Below, piece after piece: positions 15,816 through 24,454 of a stretch of 26,679 bases of DNA. Origin of the DNA: JBKEAD01 sp047973165 (GTDB lineage Bacteria; Verrucomicrobiota; Verrucomicrobiia; Chthoniobacterales; JBKEAD01). The stretch covers positions 1 to 26,679 of the forward strand of contig JBKEBM010000221.1 of the NCBI GenBank assembly GCA_047973165.1. The letters are read 5' to 3'. The translations under genes and the position numbers were made by a program. Positions within the stretch are counted from its first letter, which is position 1, and each line of letters begins with the position of its first letter. The notes under the pieces are model-generated. The model was not told the origin of the DNA, did not search any database, and saw nothing but the letters and a program-made list of their open reading frames with translations.

Positions 15816-16916
15816 ATGCCACCCGTTCTCAATTTGAATTTCCCAATTACATCTCTTTTCATCATCCTGCTTACGGTTCCCCTTGTATCTGCTTCTGCCC
15901 AAAGCCCGCCATTTCGTCAGGTCGCCTTCTATGAAGCACCCTTTGTCGAAGACCAATCCGACAACTCCGGACGCCTGCCAGAGGAAGTTTGGAAAAACAT
16001 TCCCCCTGCCAAAGATTTCTACCTCTACTGGAAATCCGACCCGCCGCCCGGAGAAGTGCCCACCGAAATGCAAATGGCATACGACAAAGAAGGCATCTAC
16101 CTAAGAGTCACTAACCACGAAGACCATCCCGGGCAACTCCGGACAAAGATTACCAAACGCGGAAACCCTCACCTCTGGCAGGATGATTGCATCCAGGCAT
16201 ACTTTGATCCCGAAGCTGCCGGCATCGGCTACGTTGCCTTCACCATGAACAGCCTCGGCGTGCAGGACGACCGCAAACAACTCGACGGTGCGGTTTCACT
16301 CGAAGAATGGCGGGGAGACAACTGGCGCGTATGGACACGCAAAGAAGCCAGGGCCTGGATCGTCGAAGCGTTTTTTCCTTTTGCCGATTTTGGTAAAGAG
16401 GCCAGAGAGGGCGATCTTTGGATGTTCAATCTGGTACGCTTCGCCTACACGAGTGGCAAATTTCAGGGAGTCACCTGGTCGCCTGGCGGAAACTACGCCA
16501 GCCCCGGCAACTTTGGATACCTCTGCTTTCGTGGAAAAGAACCCGCCTCACCGAAAACCATCGCCACCACTTTGCAGAAAAAAATCACGCCGCCGTGGAT
16601 AGCCGTCATCGGCGACAAAATTTTGCTCAACGAAAGTGCCGGGTCATTAAAAATCCTAACGCCCGCCAAAGTCAAAACCCGTCTGGTCAACGAAGCTGAA
16701 GATATTTTTTCCCGCCTCCAGCCCATGTTTAAGAACGATCCGAACAAAACCGAATCGCCTCAAAAGCTAATAAACCGGACAAAGCAGCTCGATCTTCAAA
16801 CCGCAAATGATGCGCAGCAGGCCATCCTCCAAATGACAAAATCCTCCCGTGCGGTGTGGGATATTTACTGGAACGAAAGTCTCCGTGCTCTGATAGAAAA
16901 TCCCGAAAATCCATGA
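15816..16916 (+). CDS. secreted carbohydrate-binding family 9-like protein
   Basis: This 366-residue protein has a signal peptide (residues 1 to about 29, ending SASAQ) and a CBM9-like beta-sandwich. Typical features are RLPEEVWKNIPPAKDFYLYW, MQMAYDKEGIYLRV, LWQDDCIQAYFDPE, YVAFTMNSLGVQDD, WIVEAFFPFADFG and WMFNLVRFAYTSG. The C-terminal ~100 residues are probably helical and unassigned. CBM9-like domains bind glycan chain ends and often accompany glycosidases, so this is probably a binding accessory for the enzyme encoded next. The start is the ATG at 15816, one base after the previous stop. Its TGA overlaps the next ATG (ATGA at 16913). Confidence 0.88.
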   Translation: MPPVLNLNFPITSLFIILLTVPLVSASAQSPPFRQVAFYEAPFVEDQSDNSGRLPEEVWKNIPPAKDFYLYWKSDPPPGEVPTEMQMAYDKEGIYLRVTNHEDHPGQLRTKITKRGNPHLWQDDCIQAYFDPEAAGIGYVAFTMNSLGVQDDRKQLDGAVSLEEWRGDNWRVWTRKEARAWIVEAFFPFADFGKEAREGDLWMFNLVRFAYTSGKFQGVTWSPGGNYASPGNFGYLCFRGKEPASPKTIATTLQKKITPPWIAVIGDKILLNESAGSLKILTPAKVKTRLVNEAEDIFSRLQPMFKNDPNKTESPQKLINRTKQLDLQTANDAQQAILQMTKSSRAVWDIYWNESLRALIENPENP

Positions 16917-19900
16917 AGCTTGTTACTCATTTTCTGTTGTTATTTTTCACCATGAACCTGCTCCATGCCGACGGTCGCCTGGATGGAGAAGCCCTGCATA
17001 AAGTCACGGACGAATTTGAAACCCCGCACTTAAACTGGGCGCAGCCACTGGCTGGCGGTGCCATTCGTACACTATTCATCACCCACCGGCGCTTCGGTGC
17101 ACGCGAGATCGTCGAGCTGGCACAGCGCTTCGATATCGACTACGAAGCATTTGTAGCAAAAAATTTCACGACACTCGCCGACGACAACATCTACGACGCT
17201 GCCGTGATCGGCACCTCCCGCTACGAAAAAAACCGGGAACTTATCGAAAAGCTGCGCCAACCCTGGCGAGTCATTGTTCTGGCCAATGTGCGATTCTCCG
17301 CCCTGCCTCCCGAGGCACAGTATCGACTCCTGAAGCATGTTTCTAACGGAGCCGGACTCGTGATCACCTATCCCGAAAAGAAGTTCCCCTTTCCAAAAGT
17401 CCTGAAAAAACAAACCGAAGACGCACAAAAAATTTTGTCCTGGGTGGATGCCGCTGCGCTGCCTGACTCATCAAAACTCAAGGACCAGTTTCTGAAAACT
17501 TATCTCTTTGGCAAAGGACGCATCGCCCTGCTGGACTACGGTTCACCAAAAAACCGGCTCGGACTCACCGCCTACGAAAAATACGCCCCCAAACGCTGGA
17601 AAGCCCGTTACGAAAACAACCTCGCACTTACTGCACGCGTGATTCAGTGGACAGCAGGTGGAGAGCTGTCTCCCGTTGTCCGACCGGAAATCAAAAACGA
17701 CAAAATCCGACTGGCATTTATCGACAACCCAGCCAAAACCGTCCACTTGCGTGTGCGGGACGCAAGCAACTACGAAGTCGCCGGGCAGGAGTTTGCTATT
17801 CAGGGGTCAGAACCTATCGAACTGGACATCGCAGATATTCCAGCCGGACAGTATTTTGTTGATGCCCGGCTCGGGGATAAAAATGAAGTGACAGAGTTCG
17901 GAGTCTGGGAATTTGAAAAAATGTTTTCCGGCGGCACCTTTCGGATCAAAACAGACAAGGCGTCCTATGAAGCCGGAGAAGCTGTCACGGCATCCGTCAC
18001 TCTGGAAAATCCACCCTCAGAGAATAGCGAAATCATTTTCACGCTGGAAGGTCTGCCCGACGGACGCCTTTGGGCAGAACAAAGAGTTCCCCTCTCCGGA
18101 GAAGCCCGAAAAGCCGAAGTCACTTTCTCCGAGGTCCGCATTCCGGTCATCGCTGCACTTGCCAAAGCGGAACTACGCATAGCCGACAAACCCGTAGTTA
18201 CCACCAGAAAAATCCTCTATTTTCCGCGCCGACACAAAGAGCTTTTTCCGACTATTTTTTGGTCAAATATTCCCGAAGCACTTTCCGAAATGTTTGCCGC
18301 GCAAATCAACGAAAGCATTCCTGACAATATCTCACTCAACCACCCCGGCACCAATGGGGAGAAAAGCCAGCTCTCCGCTCTCTTCAACCAACGCAGCATC
18401 CCCTATCTGACACGTATCGGCCTCGCAGCGGGCAAAAACGGCGAAACACTTTCCAAACACTGGCTCGGAATGAGCAAAGAAGAAATCCAAAATGCCACAG
18501 GTGGCGACGGCTCCTTCAACAATCCCGCCGTCCGCGACTTCTGGAAACAAAATATCGAACGCCGCATGGCCGGGCTACCCGAAATCGGCCCATTTATCTA
18601 CACCCTCGGCGACGAGAACTACTTTTCCTACGAAGCGGGATACTCTCCCTCCGACAATCCCGCATTCACACAATTTTTGAAAGATCGTTACGGAGACATT
18701 AGCTCCCTTAACAAAGCGTGGAACACCTCACATAAAAGCTTTGAAGCCATCGGGCATCCCACCCCACAGGAAATGCGCGACCAATCCCTGTATCCTGCAT
18801 GGTATGCCCACCGCAGTTTCATGGAAAAACAATACGCCGACACCCACCATTTTCTCGCCCGTGAAATCAAAACCCGGGACCCCCACGCTCTGGTCGGTGC
18901 AGAAGGCTCGGTGCCCGGCGATCTCGAGCTCACCCTCGAAGGGCTTGACTTTTGGGGTCCCTACAAAGACCCGGTCAACGATGAGTTACTGCGCTCTCTT
19001 GCTCCGGAAAAACTGCGCACCATCTGGTGGGGCTATCGGGGCGAACAACTCGCTTACCCCCTCTGGAGGCCGCTTCTAAAAGGCGTTGTCAACGGCAACG
19101 CCTGGTATTCCGCCAACATCGAACCCATCAGCGGCCTGATGAGCGTCGATTTTTCACTGGCGGAATTTTATAAAAATGATCGGAAACCCCACGTCGATGC
19201 ACTTAACCGCGGTTCGGCGCAGCTTCTCATCTCCACCCCACTGCGTCCCGACGGCATTGCCATTCTTTGGAGCCATGCGAGCCAGAGTGCCTCTGTCATG
19301 GAAGAACGTTTTCCCAGCCCACGCGACTCTGCCGTTCCTTTGATAAATCACCTCTACGAGATCGGACTCAACTTCGACATCCTCACTGCAAAGATGCTCG
19401 AAAACGGTGCTCTTGCAAAATACAAAATACTCTGGATGCCCGGTGCCACCGCACTCTCGGAAAAAGAAAGTCAGGCCATCGAAACTTTCGTTCGCGAAGG
19501 TGGCATCGCAATCGCCGATCTTAACCCCGGTATTCTGAACGATTCCTGTGCCACACGTCCCGTCAGCCAGCTTTCAAATCTCTTCAACACACCGAGTCTC
19601 CACGGCAAAAGCGACCTTGTGATAAAGGAAGTTGACATCAGGCAAAGCATCCGCGACCAGCCGATCACTTTCCATGCAAAAAAAGCCTGGCAGTCCCCCG
19701 AAGTTCCCGTTTTTACCGTTCATGAATTTGGTAAAGGACTGGCCATTCTGTTGAACTTCAACCTGAGTTCAGCGCAGAACACCTCCAACGGAAAACTTGG
19801 TGAATTTCTCACAGAACTTCTTGCTTTGGCCGATATTCGTTCCGACATCGAAGTGGACGGGATCGACAAAAAAGACCTCATACTGCGCCTCAGAGAAAAC

Positions 19901-20368
19901 GATGAAAACCAGGTGCTCGGTCTGCTCGCCAATCCGGATAACATTGGAAAAACCGCCACCCTCCGCCTTCCTCAGAGCACATGGGTTTACGAAGCGGATA
20001 AAGGGCTGATCGGAAATACCGACACAATTCAAACTACGCTCGACGTTCCTTTCAAAGTGTTCAATTTCTTTTCCGGGGAACAAAAATCGCCCGTATTTTC
20101 ACTCTCAGACAAAACCTGCAAGGCCGGACAGAGCGTGGAACTGGAAGGCGCCAATCTGTCAGCACACGGAGTTTACCGAATAGAAATTTTTGGACCGGCG
20201 GGCAAAGTGTTACCACATTTCACCCGTGTATTTGCCGGGCAACCCAAAGACGAAGACCGCATCATCCGATTTGCGCTAAACGATCCTCCCGGCGACTACC
20301 AAATCACTCTCACCGATACCCGAACCGGACTTCAGTCCACCCAGGTACTCACCCTCACTCATCCCTGA
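16913..20368 (+). CDS. large secreted GH42-like glycoside hydrolase, multidomain
   Basis: The 1151-residue protein starts with a signal peptide ending near HADG. Order as I read it: an N-terminal alpha/beta domain resembling class I amidotransferase or ThuA folds (about 30-250); two beta-sandwich segments (about 260-430); a GH42-like barrel (about 444-780); a GH42 trimerisation-like amidotransferase fold (about 783-965, with YKILWMPGATALSEKE); and C-terminal beta domains. In the barrel, GDENY places acid/base candidate E568, followed by the GH42-like FLKDRYGDISSLNKAWNT. E737 in ANIEPISG lies 169 residues later, close to the separation of known GH42 catalytic pairs, and is my nucleophile candidate. 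Activity on a beta-galactoside-like linkage is an inference. It overlaps the CBM9-like gene by four bases. Confidence 0.8.
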   Translation: MKLVTHFLLLFFTMNLLHADGRLDGEALHKVTDEFETPHLNWAQPLAGGAIRTLFITHRRFGAREIVELAQRFDIDYEAFVAKNFTTLADDNIYDAAVIGTSRYEKNRELIEKLRQPWRVIVLANVRFSALPPEAQYRLLKHVSNGAGLVITYPEKKFPFPKVLKKQTEDAQKILSWVDAAALPDSSKLKDQFLKTYLFGKGRIALLDYGSPKNRLGLTAYEKYAPKRWKARYENNLALTARVIQWTAGGELSPVVRPEIKNDKIRLAFIDNPAKTVHLRVRDASNYEVAGQEFAIQGSEPIELDIADIPAGQYFVDARLGDKNEVTEFGVWEFEKMFSGGTFRIKTDKASYEAGEAVTASVTLENPPSENSEIIFTLEGLPDGRLWAEQRVPLSGEARKAEVTFSEVRIPVIAALAKAELRIADKPVVTTRKILYFPRRHKELFPTIFWSNIPEALSEMFAAQINESIPDNISLNHPGTNGEKSQLSALFNQRSIPYLTRIGLAAGKNGETLSKHWLGMSKEEIQNATGGDGSFNNPAVRDFWKQNIERRMAGLPEIGPFIYTLGDENYFSYEAGYSPSDNPAFTQFLKDRYGDISSLNKAWNTSHKSFEAIGHPTPQEMRDQSLYPAWYAHRSFMEKQYADTHHFLAREIKTRDPHALVGAEGSVPGDLELTLEGLDFWGPYKDPVNDELLRSLAPEKLRTIWWGYRGEQLAYPLWRPLLKGVVNGNAWYSANIEPISGLMSVDFSLAEFYKNDRKPHVDALNRGSAQLLISTPLRPDGIAILWSHASQSASVMEERFPSPRDSAVPLINHLYEIGLNFDILTAKMLENGALAKYKILWMPGATALSEKESQAIETFVREGGIAIADLNPGILNDSCATRPVSQLSNLFNTPSLHGKSDLVIKEVDIRQSIRDQPITFHAKKAWQSPEVPVFTVHEFGKGLAILLNFNLSSAQNTSNGKLGEFLTELLALADIRSDIEVDGIDKKDLILRLRENDENQVLGLLANPDNIGKTATLRLPQSTWVYEADKGLIGNTDTIQTTLDVPFKVFNFFSGEQKSPVFSLSDKTCKAGQSVELEGANLSAHGVYRIEIFGPAGKVLPHFTRVFAGQPKDEDRIIRFALNDPPGDYQITLTDTRTGLQSTQVLTLTHP

Positions 20369-20372
20369 ATCC

Positions 20373-21479
20373 ATGAAATCATCTAATCTGCTCCTTCATC
20401 TTGCTCTTCTCACCATCATTCGGACAACTCCGCTCTTTGCACAAATCGAAGCCACGAGAGAGGTCACACCGACAGAACCCAACACCACAAACATCAAATT
20501 TCAGTTTCCGGCAGGCTACATCGACTACCGTGTCACATCCGACGGCGCGGGCCTGCTCCTGGAAGACCCTAAACCTATTTTCGGCCTGAGCTTTCACCGC
20601 CCTGATGGAACCAATGGCGGATGGAACCTGTGGAATTTTCTCAGAGTGTTTTTTCCGGTGGACGACAAGCTTGTTTCCATTACCAGGCAATACGAACTCA
20701 CAAATGCCGATATTCTGGAAAATGAGGAACGCCTGCTTATCCGATTCCATTGGAAGCTTCCGGAGCACTACGCGGAGCTGAACGTCTTCTTCGCATGGTA
20801 TCCCGAGCAGCCCGACTGGATGTTTGTCCGCGTGCAGAGCGGTGAAGAAGAAACCTTCATCCGGCGCGTGGAAGTGAGCGCCTTTCCGGGAAACACCGCC
20901 GGTCCCGAGGAACGGGAACGGTGGTTTGCCAGCGATAAAATCGTGGAGCAAAAACTTTCCCCCGAAAGACTCGAACTCGATACAGACACCAAAGGTCTCG
21001 CGTATTTCAACCGGCATGCACCGGACAATCAGGAAGCTGCCGGGTGCCTCCTCGTGATTGGTGAGCCCGAGCCCCAACCTCTTAAAATCTTCGGAGACTA
21101 TGGAGTCGTTCTGGAAGCAGAGTTTGACGAAGGGGTCACCTCCTTTACCTTTGCCCTCGGCGGATTCACAGAGCAAAATGCCGAAGATGTGATCCGTGTA
21201 TTCAGGATGGAAGGAATCCGCAATGTCCTCGACTTTCTCAACAAGATCGACTGGACACCAAAGCTGGATACATCTGCGCACCAGACTCTGCTGCATGACA
21301 TCGAAACCCTCCTTGGCGAAGCCTCCGATAAGTCTGGTAAAGCTCGTTACGATGAGCTGAAAACCACCTATCGGGAAAAGGCCGCTACTGGTAAACCCGC
21401 CGACCTCATCGAACCCGTGCGTGCTCTGGCCGAACTGAAAGCCCAACTCATTGCCACCGAGCTGGCCGGACTGAAATAG
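20373..21479 (+). CDS. secreted protein of unknown family
   Basis: I do not recognise this 368-residue protein. It has a clear signal peptide (MKSSNLLLHLALLTIIR to about Ala23) and no further membrane segment. The body looks beta-rich up to about residue 270, with many aromatic residues and repeated strand-like segments (YIDYRVTSDGAGLLLEDP, ELNVFFAWYPEQPDWMFVRV). A charged helical C-terminus follows. The overall look suggests a large beta-sandwich such as those in mutarotase-like or polysaccharide-lyase-like folds, but no motif supports this. It starts four bases after the GH42-like gene, so it is almost certainly cotranscribed with it. A long antisense frame across it is a composition artefact. 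Confidence 0.85.
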   Translation: MKSSNLLLHLALLTIIRTTPLFAQIEATREVTPTEPNTTNIKFQFPAGYIDYRVTSDGAGLLLEDPKPIFGLSFHRPDGTNGGWNLWNFLRVFFPVDDKLVSITRQYELTNADILENEERLLIRFHWKLPEHYAELNVFFAWYPEQPDWMFVRVQSGEEETFIRRVEVSAFPGNTAGPEERERWFASDKIVEQKLSPERLELDTDTKGLAYFNRHAPDNQEAAGCLLVIGEPEPQPLKIFGDYGVVLEAEFDEGVTSFTFALGGFTEQNAEDVIRVFRMEGIRNVLDFLNKIDWTPKLDTSAHQTLLHDIETLLGEASDKSGKARYDELKTTYREKAATGKPADLIEPVRALAELKAQLIATELAGLK

Positions 21480-21512
21480 CTTCGAGTTTTGTAAAAATTA
21501 TAAACTCTCATC

Positions 21513-23372
21513 ATGTCGAAAAAATCTTTTCCCTTACGCGTCGTCCAGCTCGATCTGGCACGCCAGATGGAGACGGTGGATTTCATAGGTAAGTTTATCG
21601 ATTTTGCCGCTGCAAATCGATTCAATGCCCTTGCGCTTTATCTGGAAGGGCGAATCAAAACGGAAAGTTTTCCTTATCCGGCCGACGACGAAAGTTACCA
21701 GCCGGAGCAAATTCGCAGTATTGTCGAATACGCCCGGAGCAAAGGAGTCGAAGTCATCCCCGTGGTCTCCACACTCGGTCATGCCGAACTTTTTCTCAGC
21801 TATTCTGAAATGGAACCATTGATGGAAACCCGAACTCCTTTCACCGGAAAATTTGGAACCACCGAACGCAAGGCTTTCTGTCCTTCACAGGCGGACACTT
21901 ATGATTTTTTAAGACAATATTTGACAGAAATCGCAGCACTGTTTCCTTCAAAATATTTGCATGTGGGATGTGATGAAACATGGGACATCGGATGCTGTGA
22001 TCTCTGTGCTGCCCGCACAAAAAATGGCGAACACCTGATTTTATTGAAACATCTCCAGGCGATTCACCGCATCGTTTCCGGAGAATTGGGGAAAACAATG
22101 ATCATGTGGGATGACATGCTGTTCCAATACCCGGAAATTCTGCCTCTGCTTCCCCGAGACATCGTGATGGCCTGCTGGCAATATCAGGATCGAGTCCATC
22201 CGCCCAGAGGCCACTTTTTGCACTGCGAAGCCGTGGACACGCTTGGTGAATATGATCGTCTCGGTTTCCGGTATCTGATCTGTCCGGCAGATTATACATT
22301 GGAAAATGCCGAAAGCTTTACCGCGTATGCTGCCGAATACCGGCCACTTGGAGGCTGGCTGACCCTTTGGGAAAAACGAGAAATGACCCCACTGCAAAGC
22401 TACCCGCTCATTGCTGCCGTCGGCTGGCTTTGGTGCTTCGACAGCAAATCTCCGGAAGTTGTCATTAGAGATTTTTTCGGTTTGCGGGACCCTGTGTTCT
22501 CCAGTGCGATTACCGCATTTTGTCGCAGCGGGTTCTACAAAGAGAGATACTCTCGTCCGGAGAGTTTTCTTACCCAGCGGGAAAATTCCCACAACTATGC
22601 CCGCGAAGGACTGGTCGATCTGCTTCTGAAAGTTCTTCCTCCCTGTCGCGACCAAATCGCCGCCGATGCAAAAGATGTTCTGGAAGAAATTCTTCTTTCT
22701 CTGCGCAGCGAAGAGCTCAGCCGTCGTGTCGCTTTGCTCTTTAAAGAATTTTACGAACAAAGATATGCCTCGCCGGAGAAAGAAGCGGCATTAGCGAAGA
22801 TCATTCACGAAGTGGAATGCCTCGCCTCTGAACGCCTTGCCTTCAACCGCCGGATTCGTCCAGGATTGTCTGCAAAAAACCTTCGTGCCCTCTACGACGA
22901 ATATATTGACAATTTGCGGCAGCTTTCTGCTCATGCGGCCTCCCATGGATACTTAAAGGTTCATTTTTTTCTTCCCGATCAATTCTGCGCACAGACAACC
23001 CGGATTTCCATCCGCTATGCCGGAGAGTTGCAGGCGGAGCAGGTTGGAGAAGGAATTTACAAAGAAGAGCGGAATTTTGAAGCTTATTACTCACGCCTCT
23101 TTCCGATCGATCCTGATAAAGTTCCCGAAGAAATCACGGTAGAAACATGGGGATACGGCGGACAGGGATTCACATGGTTTGAAGCGGTCAACACCACGGG
23201 GCACCACACCCCTTCGCAGGTTTGCATAATTCAGGGAAAACTCACAAACCCCGACTGGCTCTTATGCCAGGACTGGAGAGAATCTTATGCCGGAGAGCGG
23301 GATGCCCGGATTACTTTCTTCGATCACGACAAGGCACAGGAAATACATGCTTTCAGAGTGCTTCTGGCATAG
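21513..23372 (+). CDS. GH20-like glycoside hydrolase (beta-N-acetylhexosaminidase type)
   Basis: The 619-residue protein has the barrel signatures of GH20: IDFAAANRFNALALYLE, IRSIVEYARSKGVEVIPVVSTLGHAE, and the catalytic Asp-Glu pair D154-E155 in HVGCDETWD. GH20 enzymes release terminal N-acetylhexosamines using the substrate's own acetamido group. WDDMLF, ACWQYQD and GWLTLWEK supply further barrel positions. The C-terminal ~200 residues are helical then beta-like and unassigned. No signal peptide is present, so it probably works in the cytoplasm on imported oligosaccharides. It lies 33 bases after the preceding gene and could be part of the same transcription unit. Specificity is not certain because related families share this barrel. 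Confidence 0.85.
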   Translation: MSKKSFPLRVVQLDLARQMETVDFIGKFIDFAAANRFNALALYLEGRIKTESFPYPADDESYQPEQIRSIVEYARSKGVEVIPVVSTLGHAELFLSYSEMEPLMETRTPFTGKFGTTERKAFCPSQADTYDFLRQYLTEIAALFPSKYLHVGCDETWDIGCCDLCAARTKNGEHLILLKHLQAIHRIVSGELGKTMIMWDDMLFQYPEILPLLPRDIVMACWQYQDRVHPPRGHFLHCEAVDTLGEYDRLGFRYLICPADYTLENAESFTAYAAEYRPLGGWLTLWEKREMTPLQSYPLIAAVGWLWCFDSKSPEVVIRDFFGLRDPVFSSAITAFCRSGFYKERYSRPESFLTQRENSHNYAREGLVDLLLKVLPPCRDQIAADAKDVLEEILLSLRSEELSRRVALLFKEFYEQRYASPEKEAALAKIIHEVECLASERLAFNRRIRPGLSAKNLRALYDEYIDNLRQLSAHAASHGYLKVHFFLPDQFCAQTTRISIRYAGELQAEQVGEGIYKEERNFEAYYSRLFPIDPDKVPEEITVETWGYGGQGFTWFEAVNTTGHHTPSQVCIIQGKLTNPDWLLCQDWRESYAGERDARITFFDHDKAQEIHAFRVLLA

Positions 23373-23480
23373 CTGCCCTGCCATCGACAGCTTCGCGACT
23401 CCTCGCAATGCCCACTTCATGTCTGACTAAACCTCCCATGAGAAATTTTTTACGGCCTAATCATCGACTATACCAAATCT

Positions 23481-24416
23481 ATGAATATTCGAAAAATTTC
23501 TACCATTGCCCTCAGTAACCGCGACTTCTCCTCGCTGGAGGAAAAACTTCTTGAAGCTGTATCCTGGCTGGAAATTGCCGCTGCTGAAGGTGCAGAATTG
23601 ACCGTCCTTCCCGAACTCCTCAACCGCTACTGCGGCGATGGATATGGAAACCCCCGAGCCATCCCGTTTGAGCGGCTTATTATGGACGACTGGCAAACCG
23701 AGTGCCGCCCTCTTCTTCAAGCCGTCAAACACCTCAAGCTCTGGACTACCGTCCCCGTTCTCCACCGCAGCGACGGAAAAATATTTAACTCCTTTTTCCT
23801 CATTGCTCCCGACGGTGAACCTGTCTGGCGCTACGATAAAATCTGCCCCACCCCAAACGAAATCAAAAACGGTCTCACTCCCGGTCAACCCTCCACCTAC
23901 AACTGGAACAAGCTCACCCTCGGCGGCGCCATCTGCTTCGACACCTGCTTTCCTGAAAAACTCGAACAACAAGCTCGCGACGGCGTGCAGCTTTTTCTTG
24001 TCCCTTCCCTCTGGCCTGGCGGCAGCCAGCTCAACCACCTCTGCAAAATCCGAAGCACTCGCGTTGCGCTTGCTTACCCCGCCTGGAGCCGTATCATCGA
24101 CATAGACGGCCTTGATATTGTCGCCGGAGGCTATCGCCACGAAACTCTGCGCTTCGGCTTCGGTGCCCCTGTTTATACGGCCAGTCTCAACTTTGATCGT
24201 GTTGCTCTTTACGGAAATCACAATCAGGAGCAAATGATCGCTCTCCGTCAAAAATACGGTTCCAAAATACAGCTCGAATACGACCAGGGTAATTGTCTCT
24301 GGTTTTTGGATTCCTGCGACCCCGATCTTCACGAAAAAGCTCTCCTTGATGAGTTTGATCTCCAGCCTGCCAGTGAATACTTCAACCAAATCGCTTCCGC
24401 ATCGATCGCTTCATAA
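23481..24416 (+). CDS. nitrilase-superfamily carbon-nitrogen hydrolase
   Basis: This 311-residue protein has the Glu-Lys-Cys triad of the nitrilase superfamily at normal spacing: E45 in VLPELLN, K120 in WRYDKICPT, and C152 in GGAICFDTCF. Members hydrolyse amides, carbamoyl groups or nitriles, or carry out N-acyl transfer; most bacterial stand-alone enzymes are amidases. No signal peptide is seen, so it should be cytoplasmic. It lies 108 bases after the GH20-like gene and is the last gene inside the block bracketed by pssA repeats. Removal of an amide from an amino-sugar derivative would fit the context, but that is speculation. The preceding gap shows no clear terminator or promoter. Confidence 0.9.
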   Translation: MNIRKISTIALSNRDFSSLEEKLLEAVSWLEIAAAEGAELTVLPELLNRYCGDGYGNPRAIPFERLIMDDWQTECRPLLQAVKHLKLWTTVPVLHRSDGKIFNSFFLIAPDGEPVWRYDKICPTPNEIKNGLTPGQPSTYNWNKLTLGGAICFDTCFPEKLEQQARDGVQLFLVPSLWPGGSQLNHLCKIRSTRVALAYPAWSRIIDIDGLDIVAGGYRHETLRFGFGAPVYTASLNFDRVALYGNHNQEQMIALRQKYGSKIQLEYDQGNCLWFLDSCDPDLHEKALLDEFDLQPASEYFNQIASASIAS

Positions 24417-24454
24417 AGAAGTTTTAGCCTCACACACTTTATAAACACACCCTG

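Noticed and set aside
20379..21446. Long open frame (355 codons) on the minus strand
   Set aside because: It is wholly antisense to the secreted protein gene at 20373-21479, which has a signal peptide and operon spacing. The antisense translation has no recognisable domain and is phenylalanine- and glycine-rich, as expected from codon shadowing.
23457..24389. Long open frame (310 codons) on the minus strand
   Set aside because: It is antisense to the nitrilase-superfamily gene, whose Glu-Lys-Cys triad is intact. The antisense product shows no motif.
8945..24454. Search for integrase, transposase, toxin-antitoxin or phage genes within the island
   Set aside because: None of the open frames shows a tyrosine or serine recombinase, DDE transposase or phage structural signature, so I do not claim a self-mobile element.
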